A stretch of DNA of 64,000 nt. It comes from Tetracentron sinense (lineage: Eukaryota > Streptophyta > Magnoliopsida > Trochodendrales > Trochodendraceae). Position numbers and translations under genes: made by a program. The stretch spans positions 38,134,875 to 38,198,874 of the forward strand of contig CM026561.1 in assembly GCA_015143295.1 (NCBI GenBank), written 5' to 3'. Shown here piece after piece: positions 1 to 11,400 of this stretch; the first letter of the stretch is position 1, and each line of letters begins with the position of its first letter. The notes beneath the pieces were generated by a model that was not told the origin of the DNA, made no database searches, and saw only the letters and a program-made list of their open reading frames with translations.

Positions 1-2994
1 GGAAAGATAAAGTTAGAGTTGCCGATGGTATTTTTTATTTGATATCAGGGAAGGGTAGTGTTAATATTACCTCCTTTATGCCTCTTACATTTGTCTTACA
101 TGTTCCTAACTTTGCCACTAATCTTATGTTTGTGAGTAGTATCACCAAATCCTTGAACTGTAGTATTGCATTCTTTTTTCACTCATTGTCTCTTTCAAGA
201 TTTGGTGACGAGGAAGACTATTGGCAGTGGACGTGAGGCAAATGGCTTATACCTGTTGGATCATTCACCGCAGTCACCTCATCAGTCTTGTTTTGGGAGT
301 AGCTCTCATGCTATAGATATGATGTAATGGAATCAAGGATTGGGTAACCCTTCTTTTTTGTTATTTCTCATCTTTTCTCTTCTTCAACTTTAAATTTACA
401 TTGTGAACTTGCGAAACATGGTAGATCTTCATACTCCTTTCATGGAAATCTTAGTTGCTCTCTCTCACTCTCTCTGTTTGGTTACAAGTACTTTATTACT
501 TTTGTGGATGTTCACTCTCGGGTCACCTGGGTTTATCTTTTAAAGCTAAAAGTGATGTATATTTTGTTTTTATGACCTTCCAATTTGGAACCCCTATCAA
601 AGTCCTTGCTTCGACAATGGGAGGAGTACATGTCTAGTGATTTTTCTTCCTACCTTTAGGAACATGGGATTGAGAACCAAACTTCGCATGTCAAAACCCT
701 TGAACAAAATGATGTGGCCGAAAGGAAGAACCGTCACTTGTTGGAGATCACCCAATCCCTTCTTTTTACTATGCATGTTTCATCCTCTTTTGTTTTGAAG
801 CTTTACTCATTGCCACTTTTCTCATGAACTAACCGCCCTCCAGATTACTAGGATTTAAAACTTGATCTCCTTTCTCCATGGGCTCTCATGTTTCCTACTC
901 CACCCAAAGTGTTTGGGTGTGTTTGCTATGTCCATACTATTGCTCTGATCGCTCTAAACTTGATCGCAAGGCCTTAACAATGCATCTTTCTTGGCTACTC
1001 TTCCACACAAAATGGGTGCAAGTGGTACCATCCTTTGTCTCAAAAGCGCTTGGTGTCCCGTGATGTCAACTTCTGTGAAACCACTCCCTTCTTCTCTAAC
1101 CCGAAGTCATCTCTTCAGGGGGAGCCTCATCAGGATGAAGAGTTGTTTTCTTCCTTGCCTTTACCCATGATGGATATTGGGAGTAATGATGTATGTATTG
1201 CTCTGCTAAGAAGGAGTTACAGGTGTATTCAAGACAGAGAAGAAATGACATGCATCTTCCCTACCAAGAAAGTCTCATTTGATCCTCTTATTCTAGGTAA
1301 CAATGAGTCACTGACACCCCCATCTATCTCTCTTGTTGTTAATGACATTAATCTTCCTATAGTTGTTAGCAAAGGAGTTCGTACATGCACCCAAAACACC
1401 CTATATCTCCCACTTTGTTACTTACCACTCTATGTCTCCATCATATTGCGCCTTTGTCTTCTTTTCTGTGTCATATAGTGTTCTTGAGGCCTTATCTGAT
1501 CCTAAATGGAGGCAAGCAATGGGTGAGGAGATGCATGCCCTAGAACTATGTGGGATCTCTTGTCGACGTACCAAAAATAAAAGAGCTAGTGGGATGTAAG
1601 TAGGTATTCACTGTGAAACATTAGTCTGATGGGTCTTTAGAAAGATACAAGGCCAGGCTTGGTGCAAAAGGCTACACTCAAAAGTATGGTGTTGACTACC
1701 AGGAGACTTTTGCTCCTGTTGTAAAGATGAACTCAATTCAAGTCCTCATCTCCCTTGTTGCCAATCAAGGGTGGTCCCTACAACAACTCAATGTAAAAAT
1801 GTTTTTCTCTATGGTGAGCTAGAGGAAGAAGTACACATGAGGATGCCTCTTGTGTTCAAGTTTCCTACAGTTGAAGGAAATGTGTGCTAGTTGAAAAAAG
1901 CCCTGTATGGGCTACAACAATCCCCGAGAACATGGTTTGACAGATTTTGAAGAGCTATGATTCAGTATGGGTACAGGCAAAGTCAAACTGATCACACTTT
2001 ATTCATCAAACATAGTCGAGGCAAAGTCTCTGCCCTCATCATAGTCTATGTTGATGATTTGTTATGACAAGTAATGATCAGGAAGAGCTGAAAAGGCTAA
2101 AGCATCACCTTCCTGAGGAGTTCGAGATTAAGGATTTAGGAGAACTAAAATACTTTCTGGGAATTGAAGTGGCTAGATCCAAGAATGGTATCTTTATATC
2201 TCATGGAAAGGTATGTTTTAGATCTGTTGAAAGAAACAATGATAATGGGATGCAAACCCATTGCTACTCTCCTATTGAATAGAATCATAGATTGGGGACA
2301 ACAAAAAAAGATTCATTGACCGATACAGGATGATACCAAAGACTGGTAGGCAGACTCATCTACCTCTCTCTCACTCATCCAGGTATAGCTTATGCAGTGA
2401 GTGTTAGTCAGTATATGTATGCTCCCAAGACCTCTCACTTGGAGGCTGCATATAGAATTCTCAAATAATTGAAGTCTTCTCATGGCAAGGGCCTCTTATT
2501 TGCCTCCCACAATCATATAAGAATTAAGGCATATACAGATGCTAATTGGGTAGGGTCAGTGTCTGAAAGAAGATCTACATCCGGTTATTATATCTTTGCG
2601 GTTGGTAACCTTATCTCCTGGAGGAGTAAAAACCCAAGCTATTGTTGTTAGATCTAGTGCAGAGACAGAGTTCAAGTCTATGACCCATGGTGTTTGTGAG
2701 ATTTTATGGCTAAAGATGTTGCTGAGAGAGCTTGGCCTTCTTCCACAGAGACCAATGAGGTTGTATTGCGAAGCATCGCCCACAACCCTATTCAACAAGA
2801 CCAAACCAAGCACATTGAGGTCGACATGCACTTCATCAAAGAGAAACTTAGTCTAGGACCAATCTGTACTACCTTTGTGAGGACAAGGGAACCAACTTGC
2901 GGATATCTTGTCCAAAGGAGTAGGAATTCCTCAGTTTCACGCCATATTGACAAGCTGGGAATGCAAGATATATTCGCACCAGCTTGAGCGGGAG
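1..2994 (+). mobile_element. Ty1/copia retrotransposon remnant (copia 1), 5' end off window
   Basis: Decayed pol of a copia element, read on the plus strand. The window opens in the protease/pre-integrase region (about 1-340), followed by degenerate integrase (about 400-1050, recognisable as short blocks in different frames), reverse transcriptase (about 1480-2290, with Y-V-D-D-L-L near 2047-2064) and RNase H (about 2470-2980, with the T-D-A-N-W and S-T-S-G-Y blocks). Many stops and frameshifts separate the blocks, so no functional protein is made. The order protease, integrase, RT, RNase H is diagnostic of Ty1/copia. It lies antisense to the villin gene, in the intron after exon 14. A degenerate polypurine tract at 2986-2994 precedes the 3' LTR. 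Confidence 0.9.
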
Positions 2995-3246
2995 TGTTGA
3001 GATTGCTGAGAATAATATTAATGTTATTTTGTAGTGTGAGGACATTTATGTCCTCACTTGTAGGGGACTCTTTTTGGACATTTGTTAGGAAGGGTATTTA
3101 TGTACTTTGATTCATATATACAAGTAGGAGAGGAGGCTTACGGTTTAAGCTCTCACTCTCTTTTCCTTCTTCTTCCTCTTTTCTCTCTTTATCACATCCA
3201 AACCCTACCTTGGGTGTTTCAACTCCTTCATTAGTCTTCTTCAACA
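2995..3246 (+). repeat. 3' LTR of copia 1
   Basis: Begins TGTTGA directly after the purine run GAGCGGGAG and ends TCAACA, a perfect 6-bp terminal inverted repeat; length 252 bp. It contains a 22-bp hairpin, GTGAGGACAT-TT-ATGTCCTCAC, at 3038-3059, and a pyrimidine-rich leader-like end. The 5' LTR is outside the window, so age and target duplication cannot be judged. The bases after it (TGGTGCCTTAGC, 3247-3258) match 8 of 12 positions of the usual tRNA-Met primer site, which may be chance. Confidence 0.8.
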
Positions 3247-3480
3247 TGGTGCCTTAGCTTCTCTGAAAAAATGGTTTCTACTAACATATAGCTTGCCAAT
3301 TGGCTTCAAGATTGATAAAATGAAGTCTTTGAACTTGTCCTAAAATAAAGGCTCACATTTTAATCTTGAGCTTGACATGTATGAGGTTTTCTCTTCTAAA
3401 CTAGCTTTATTTTGGAAAATACTTCAATTTCTTTAGCTCAAAATACAGAGAATATAAAGGAACTAGCAAACAATCTTATC
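3247..3480. other. unassigned intron sequence
   Basis: No exon or clear element. A/T-rich sequence between the copia LTR and the LINE fragment; part may be the untranslated 3' tail of that minus-strand LINE. Confidence 0.4.
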
Positions 3481-3960
3481 TTCATCTAAGGGTTTGGGTG
3501 GTCTGTCCAGCCATAGAGGTCAAGCTAACTGGGAGGGAGGATCCAATTGATCCTAAAGACCAAAGTGATCCTAAAGTGGTTGAAGCAGGTAAGAATCACC
3601 CTAGCAATCTTACAATGGAGAAATAGGTGGTGAACATTTTCCTCGGTCTCATTGCACATAATGTTACTCGTGGTAACAAAAAGTTTCCCCTAAGATTTAG
3701 CTGACTAATGATGAACTACCATAACCACCACCACAAGAAGAATGCCACCTTTGATGGAACTGGATAGCCCCATGCCTTTGAATATTCTCATTTAGTTACT
3801 TCACCAACATCTTGACATCTTATAGAACGAGTGAACAGAAAAGATACCCTTTAGGGCCCATTTCCATAATCTCTTACAAGGGTGATTCACCTGAACATGC
3901 TCTTTATTAAGGATTCTAACACAGGGTAATGTCTTTAGGTTCCTATAAAACCAAGGATGA
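3480..3960 (-). pseudogene. LINE (L1-type) ORF2 C-terminal fragment
   Basis: On the minus strand the sequence encodes the end of a plant L1-type polymerase. A block ending in P-S-K-V-A-F-F-L-W lies near 3740-3790, and the zf-RVT zinc-binding motif C-N-E-T-E-E-N-V-H-H-L-F-L-H-C lies near 3610-3670. Reading frames shift between the blocks. Plant LINEs carry this cysteine/histidine domain after the reverse transcriptase, so this is a 5'-truncated copy. It is in the same orientation as the villin gene. Confidence 0.7.
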
Positions 3961-4321
3961 CAGCAAAATCCTCTACCAAAACACTAGCTTAGAATGAAAT
4001 CTTTTTCCTGAACCTCTCTATACAATGAGGGGACATCTTTTGAGTAATTTTCAGGAGATGCTAATATATAACATTCAACAACTTTTAGCATCTAATGTTC
4101 AGTCATTTTCTTGTTCTTTAGCTCCCCTGAAACTTTCCTGACAAATCTCCCAAGTAAAGAAAAAGCCAAAAAACGAAAGTTTAAGAATTCCTACAAACTT
4201 TTTATTACTGATACATTTAGCAAGACTGAGATCAGTGACTAAGTTCTAGGTGCAGAATAAGATTACACTGGGAGAAAAATATAGCAGACACCATAAATTA
4301 CTGACTCTATAGAGAGCATAC

Positions 4322-4450
4322 CATCAAAAATTCTGCAATTTTTGCAGCTAATTGCTGCTGCTCGAAGGTACTGTTATTTCCATGCCAAGTAAAAATTGAA
4401 GACCCAGATTGCAAAAGGAAACAGTCATTAGAGCTTAAGGACGTAGCCAC
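4322..4450 (-). CDS. VLN: villin exon 14 (residues about 541-583)
   Basis: 129 bp, starting V-A-T-S-L after a CAG acceptor and containing the gelsolin-repeat block [14 protein letters not shown] and F-E-Q-Q-Q-L-A-A-K. The donor reads GTATGC. It is separated from exon 13 by a 12.5-kb intron and is the last villin exon found in the window. Confidence 0.93.
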
Positions 4451-7400
4451 CTGGATGAAATAGCAAAGAAATAAATAAATGCCATTAAAACCTAATTTAC
4501 TAATACAATAAGTATGGGTATTTATTTAAATCTATTACAGAAGATACGGAAATAAAGTCTCGAGCATATGACATCAGATATGAGATTGCATTGGTAACAA
4601 ATATATCAGAGAAACAGAAAAAACAAGCAAAATTCTCTAACTAATGATGCAAAGACATCCTTTCCTTTTACTTTTCTGACATGTGTGCTCCAATTAATGA
4701 CTGTTAAAATTGAGAACCACACTGAATACTAAATAGAATACTGGAACTGATAGGTTCCAGGTTTATATTAAGTCAGAGAATGCATTTGGCAACATCCACA
4801 TTTCCACTTACACCAGTTTCCTAATTTAGTCACTTTTTTTCACCAATTGAAACTGATTTTTAATAAAATAGTATATACCAGGTATCTTTTATAAGATAAT
4901 TGTATTATATACAAATATACAGAAGAGAATTCCCCCTTAGGTATAAAATATCTCTACATACACCTTCGTTAATCAATAATTCTGCAATATTGCTGGCAGT
5001 ACAATGAGAAGGCCAGAGAAAGTTACAAAACTACGTTGATAGCCAGTTGTACAGTATGATAGATCATGTGTAGAATATTATCTTTGTTTGTGTAATAATA
5101 TGCTACACCATGTTACACTGTAGCATAGGGATAAATCTGTCTTTGGTAGTCTATTATGGCATACTTGTAATTAGGGGAAACCCTACTTATAAAGAGAGAG
5201 AGAGAGAGAGAGAAACATTAAGTTCTCTCCTCTTTTCCTCTTTCTCTTCTTCCTCCTTCAAGCCCTAGATACAAACCCAAAACCTAACCCAAGCACAAAG
5301 GAAGCGCGAGAAGGACCAACCTACCGGCAACTGCTGACATTAGCATGGCATCTTCAAGGGTGATTTTTTGTGTTTTTCACTTGGATCTGGTGGATCTGAT
5401 ATTTAGAAGAATTTGGTGCTTTTTGGGATGTTTTTGAAGATTTTAAGTTGTTGAGATTTTTTTAGTGAAAAAAATATAAAAAATCCTCTTTCTTACCAGC
5501 GTCCCTCACATGCGGCAATCTTCATCCGATTTGCATTCAAGAAAAACATCCCAAGCATAACCGGTAAAACAACGACGGGAAAATTTCCTCTGCTACCCGA
5601 TTTGCATTCGAGAAAAACAACCCAAGCATAACCAGTAAAACGACGACGGGATTGGTTTGGGTAGTTAATCAAGGTATGATATAAAAATTTTCTCTGCTAC
5701 TATTCTTGCTGATTTTTTGTTCAAGGAAGAGTGGGAGCTACTCTTCATATTCGGGTCATTCCAAAGGCTTTTGGGGATTTTTGGATTTTTCCGATCTGAC
5801 AAAACTCAGGTGCATTCGTTTCATGCTCTTGATTTCTATAGAATAGATCAATTTGCTATTGATATGCTATTTTGATATCCCGATATAAATTAATATCAAA
5901 ATCAGCATACATGTACTCTAAAAAACCAGCGTATTGGTTTACATTCTGCAAATTCATGAACTAATTGTTGTCTGATAAAATAATTGCAGTAAATCTGATT
6001 TTTGCTGGAAAATAAATTAAAATAATTTATTTGCAGAGAAACAGTAATTTTAAGAATTTGATGCATTCTCTTATTTAATCCTATCGTGATTAAAATTAAT
6101 AGATTACAGTATATCAAAGCTTATCAAATTCTGTAGAATAGATTGACATACTGTTTAGGTAAAAATTAAATATTGTGAACATCTGAGTATTTTTACTGAT
6201 CTGTTCAAATATATTAATTAGTTAATTGTTTATATTTCTAGAATATTATGGCTTCTAGAGGAGTAAGTTCGGAATCGTGTAAAACTGAAAAACTTAGTGG
6301 CAATAATTATTCAACTTGAAAAAGGAGAATAAGACACATATTGTTTCAAGATAAAGTGGAGTATGTAATACACTCCTTATCCCGATGAACGGGCAGGAGA
6401 AGCTGCAAGAAACTTATATGAAAAAATTTATAGAAAACGATAAATTAGCCAGATCCATAATGCTCACATTCATGGATCCAGATCTTGAAATCATATTTGA
6501 AGAACATGAAACAGCTAAAGAAATGTTTGATGCAATTAAGCTTGCCTATAGTAGTGCAGCTAAAACATATATTCAATTATTAATAGAACAGTTTAATACT
6601 TCTATGATGAAATAAAGTGAAAATATAATTGAGCATGTTAATAAAATGGTTGTAATAACTAAAGAATTAACTGTCGTGGGAAATCCAATACTAGATAAAA
6701 TGCACGTCTCAATTGTTTTACATAGTTTGTCAAATTCTTGGGAATCAATTGTGATTGCCCTTAATTTATCTAGACAACAAGTTACTATGAAAACTGTTCC
6801 TATGCTTTTAGGAGAGGAAGCTCAAAGAAGAGCTAAGAAGAAAATTAATGAAGCCAATATGATAGAAACTCCCGCCTCTTTTAAGACAACACCATATAAA
6901 CTCTTCAAGAAAAATTTCAAACATAAGCCTTATAAATTTGAAAAGATAAATGACAAGAATAACAAAACTTTTGGAAACTGTTATAATTGTGGTGGACCAG
7001 GCCACCACAAGATCAATTGTCCTCAAATTAAAAATAATAAAGAAGGATCTAAAGACATTGTTTGTATGGTGTTAGAATCGCTTCTTGCTGATTGCGACTC
7101 TGGAGCTTGGTGGGTGGACTCAGCTTCATCAAGACATGTGGCAAGATCTAAAGAGAACTTTGTAGAGATCAAGGATATCAAAGTCGGCAAACAAAGCTCT
7201 ATATGGGCAATAACACATATTGTGAGATTCAAGGAATAGGAACTCTCAAATTGTCGTTGCCTGGAGAAATGAATCTTGTACTCATTGATGTATTGTATGC
7301 CTTTGAATGAGGCATAATCTCTTATCTGTACCACGTCTAGATGAAAAAGGTTTTGAAGTCCGTTTCCATTTGTCAAAAGTGTCTATAGGAAAACAAGGAC

Positions 7401-8435
7401 GTATTCTTGTATGGGGAATTAAAACAAATGACTTATATTGTTTGAATGTTTTCTAATAAAATTTCTAATTCATCTGCTTATATTGATGAGTGTTTTATGA
7501 ATGTTAATTTTGTATTATGACATATGAGACTTGAATATATAAACTATAATAAGATGAAATTATAGATGAAAACTTAAAGCTATGTGAATCTTGTATAATT
7601 GGTAAGATTACAAGAAAACTTTTTGGTAAAGGTAAAAGATCTAAAGAATTATTAGAAATAATTTATGTAGTTAAGAATTGTATATCATCATTTTGATGGT
7701 TTTGTAAGAATGACATAAAGTAGAGATGCCTATTTTCTGGAAGACAATCTTAAACAAAATAAACCAAATAAAATGGTAGAAGTATTTGAAATTACTATAA
7801 CTAGAATACAAAGGGAGAGAAAGTCTTCTAGTTATTTAAAAGATCATTATACAATGATAAATGAAGAAATACCAAATGCTTCTATGTAACTTTGATTACT
7901 GTATATATACTGGATTAGTGGGAGTCATTACATAATAATATCTCTTTATGTAGATGACTTACTAATGGCTGAAAATGATTTAAATAAAATCATGAAAAAT
8001 TAAAGAATGTTTGAAAAGCCAATTTGAAATGAAGGATATGGGTAAAGCAGATTATGTTTTCGGAATAAAAATTTCCAAGGATAGAAAATGTAGAAAATTA
8101 AGTCTATCTCAAAAACCATATTTAGAAAATATTTTTGAATAAACCTTATGCTTAATTGATAGGTAGCATAATGTATGCAATGTTGTGTAGTAGAGCAAAC
8201 CAGATTATGTTTTGGGAATAAAAATTTCCAGGGATAGAAAATGTAGAAAATTAAATCTATCTCAAAAACCATATTTAGAAAATATTTTTGAATAAACCTT
8301 ATGCTCAATTGATATGTAGCATAATGTATGCAATGTTGTGTAGTAGAGCCAAATCTCAATTTTGCATTAAGCTTGATTAATTAATTCCATAATAATCCAG
8401 ATCAACACACTGGATAGCTGCGAAATATGTATTGA

Positions 8436-8482
<47 letters not shown>

Positions 8483-11400
8483 AGTACATTAAACCTTAAG
8501 TTAATTTGCAAATAAGATGATTTGGAAGTTGTGGGATTCTGCGATGCAGATTTTGCAGGAGATCCTGATGATAGAAAATCCACCTCAGGATATGTATTCT
8601 TGATGGGTGGGGTGGCCATTACTTGGTCAAGTAAAAGGCAAGGATGTGTTAATAGATATACTATGGAAGCAGAATATATCATTTGTAGTGCTACAACAAC
8701 TAAAGTTGTTGGATACAAAAATTCTTAAATGACTTAAGAATTGATGTAGTAATTGATAGATGTATTCACATATATTGTGATAATGAGGCCGAGATAAAAA
8801 CCATTGGGGAAATCGGTCCAAGAGGTCAAACTGAAGAATTTAGAAGGCATGTACCTAGCCTCTATGGGTTTGATATAGAAACATCTCGGGCTTATAACCA
8901 AGTGGGAGATGTTGGATATTCAGATCGGGTGGCTACAATCCTTCGATCGTACGGTTATGATTGATGGATAAAATCCTTAAGTGAATCTCCTTATGCACAT
9001 CACTAAACATGTTTAATCATGATTTCAAATGTACTATATGATATCTATTTATTTTAATATTAATGCATTCATATGTGTATGAGAACATGTTAATATTGTG
9101 AGATATGGAGTGTTGGATCATCTCTAAGCAAGATTGAGTATCTTGGTAAAGGGTGGCCGTTGGATCTTAGTCAAAGGCTTAACATCTAGTTTGACCAAGC
9201 CATTAAGACTCCAAAGAGCCGTTAAAACCGTTACTTGATCTAAGGGAATTATGGTTTGTGGTTGAATCTGGACCCATTGATCCATATTCTAATTGTTTGA
9301 TATAAGGGAATATTTATGGAGGAGTCTAACAACTCTCTCTTTGATGGTGTATAAATTCCCTTTGCTAAGGAGAAAAGAATGCAACCAAGAGACCAAAAGT
9401 AGAGACTTTCCATTTATGTGAAACAAGAGAACTTTGTCTCTCTTAAGAATATTCTCTGTTTTGTGTACTTGAGTTTTGCTCAAGTGTAATCAACCACACA
9501 CCCAAGTTTTGTATGAAATCCCATTGTGGAGAGATCCTAGCTCAACTTAGATAATATTCTTCTGAAAGGCTGTAGCTCAACCTTTGTATCTCCTTTTATT
9601 GATTAAATCCAATGGGGTTGATTTTTCCGCTGCAATCACAAATCCCAACATTCCTTCCAGATATTCACGTCCATAGTTTGATACGAGCACTTTGATAATT
9701 TTTTCAAACTACGTCCTCGTCATCTTATGGAAGACACAGATAATATTAGGTACATCATCCCTTTGCTTCATAAGATAAATACGTGCACCAAATGTAGAGA
9801 CCCAAAAACTTATTTTTCTTGGAACTAGTGCACATTGAACGGAAATATGAAGATTTTGCTTAAATCATTGCAATTAATGTTAATTGATGTCCAAGAATGT
9901 TTAATTGATGTTAATTGATGATTACTTCTGTCTAAATATGTCTATGTAAAGTTCTAACTAAAGTTATAATTATTGTATGATCAATGGTTAAGGTTTAAAG
10001 CAAAGAAAATGATCAAACTATGCAAAATTGTCTCTATCATAAGAGGGGTAGTTTGGTCATTTTCCCTTATCCAAAATTTATGAAAATTTTAAGGTAGATT
10101 CTATATGACCTAAAGTAGCTATGGTTTAAATTTTAGGTTAATCCGATAGGAATTGAGTTTTATAGAATTATTCGAAGTTTAGTGGCAAAACTGTAAATAT
10201 GATGAATAGTAACCACATGAATAGTGTTTCGTGAATAGCCTTTTAAGAAATTCTAATCACTTTCCAACTCTGGTATTGCCTATAAGAACCTTAATTCATG
10301 GATTTTAGGTATTTTATTATTCTAAAACTTATTAGAGAGAAAGGGAAAAAAAAAAGAGTTCTCATTAGAGAAGAATGGAGAGAAAAGTTATTTTTGAAAG
10401 ATCTAAGAGGAAATATCAAAGGTTTTGCAAGGAGAAGAACGTGAAGGCTTAGATAGAGCCAATTCGCAAGCGTAAGATCGAAGGGAAGCGATCAAGAGAG
10501 GTAAAATAACAAATCTAGTGATCCATATTTTGAATATTAACCTAAAATGATGAATTAAAATGAGTAAACCTAAGTAAGAACGTAAGAATAGGTAAGATCT
10601 ATGAAAAATATTTATGATTTCGTTCTATTATTCTTGAATCGTTAAAATAGGATGTGAATAACCATATTTATAATCCCTGTTCTTAAATTGTTAATTTAGG
10701 ATGTGAAAAACCATGTGAAAGTATTTATGATTCAACAAGGAGATTGAGAATTTTTATTGAAGTGTGTGGATTTATGAGGAGAATGGGATGAATGGATGAA
10801 TTATTTGTGGGATTTTAATTATACGTGATTTTGATTTTATGTTTATAATTCATGAGAATTATTATTGATGAAATGTGTTATAATTAGGATATTGATGTTG
10901 ATTAAAAAAAAGAGGATTTGATATGTAAATTAGATCGTGATTTATGTGCATTTTAATATAAACTGATTTTAGATTGTCGAATCATTAGAAATACGAAATG
11001 TTGTGTGTTTCTTTTATGTTTCTTTATACATGATATGCATTTGGGCAAATGAACCTTTGATGAAAGTCAAGCTTGCCTAGGCCTAGTTAACATAGTGGAA
11101 TGGGACGCTATGGTGAGATGTCCTATAGCCCTTGACGGTTAGTCTTAGATGTAATTTAAACAAAAGGTTTATCATTGTGCACTCACGAATGAAAAATATG
11201 CACATGTTTAACGAGAGAATTAAAGACACTAAGAAGATTATAAGTAAGATCAAAAGTAAAGTAAGTAAGAAAGAAAGACACACGAAAGCGATAATGTATG
11301 TTATGTTTTGCACCACCGAATACCATCAAAAGGGCGAGAAGTGTGCCAAAGTCAGTAAGTCGTCGTACTGGGAAATGTACTAAGTCGTCCGTGCCGGATT

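Larger units (their letters stand above)
6249..8909 (+). mobile_element. Ty1/copia retrotransposon remnant (copia 2), internal region
   Basis: Gag starts at an ATG at 6249 (M-A-S-R-G) and has the L-S-G-N-N-Y-S-T block near 6295. The CCHC zinc knuckle [14 protein letters not shown] is near 6979-7020. The protease motif near 7117 reads D-S-A-S where copia proteases usually have D-S-G-A. A pre-integrase block [12 protein letters not shown] lies near 7517-7555. Most integrase and N-terminal RT is deleted; RT resumes with Y-V-D-D-L-L near 7949, and RNase H (F-C-D-A-D-F-A-G) is at 8522-8728. Stops and frameshifts occur throughout. Antisense to villin. Confidence 0.9.

Noticed and set aside
3247..3258. 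TGGTGCCTTAGC as a primer-binding site after the copia 1 LTR
   Set aside because: Only 8 of 12 bases match and no gag follows in this orientation; the LTR is the 3' one of the element to its left.
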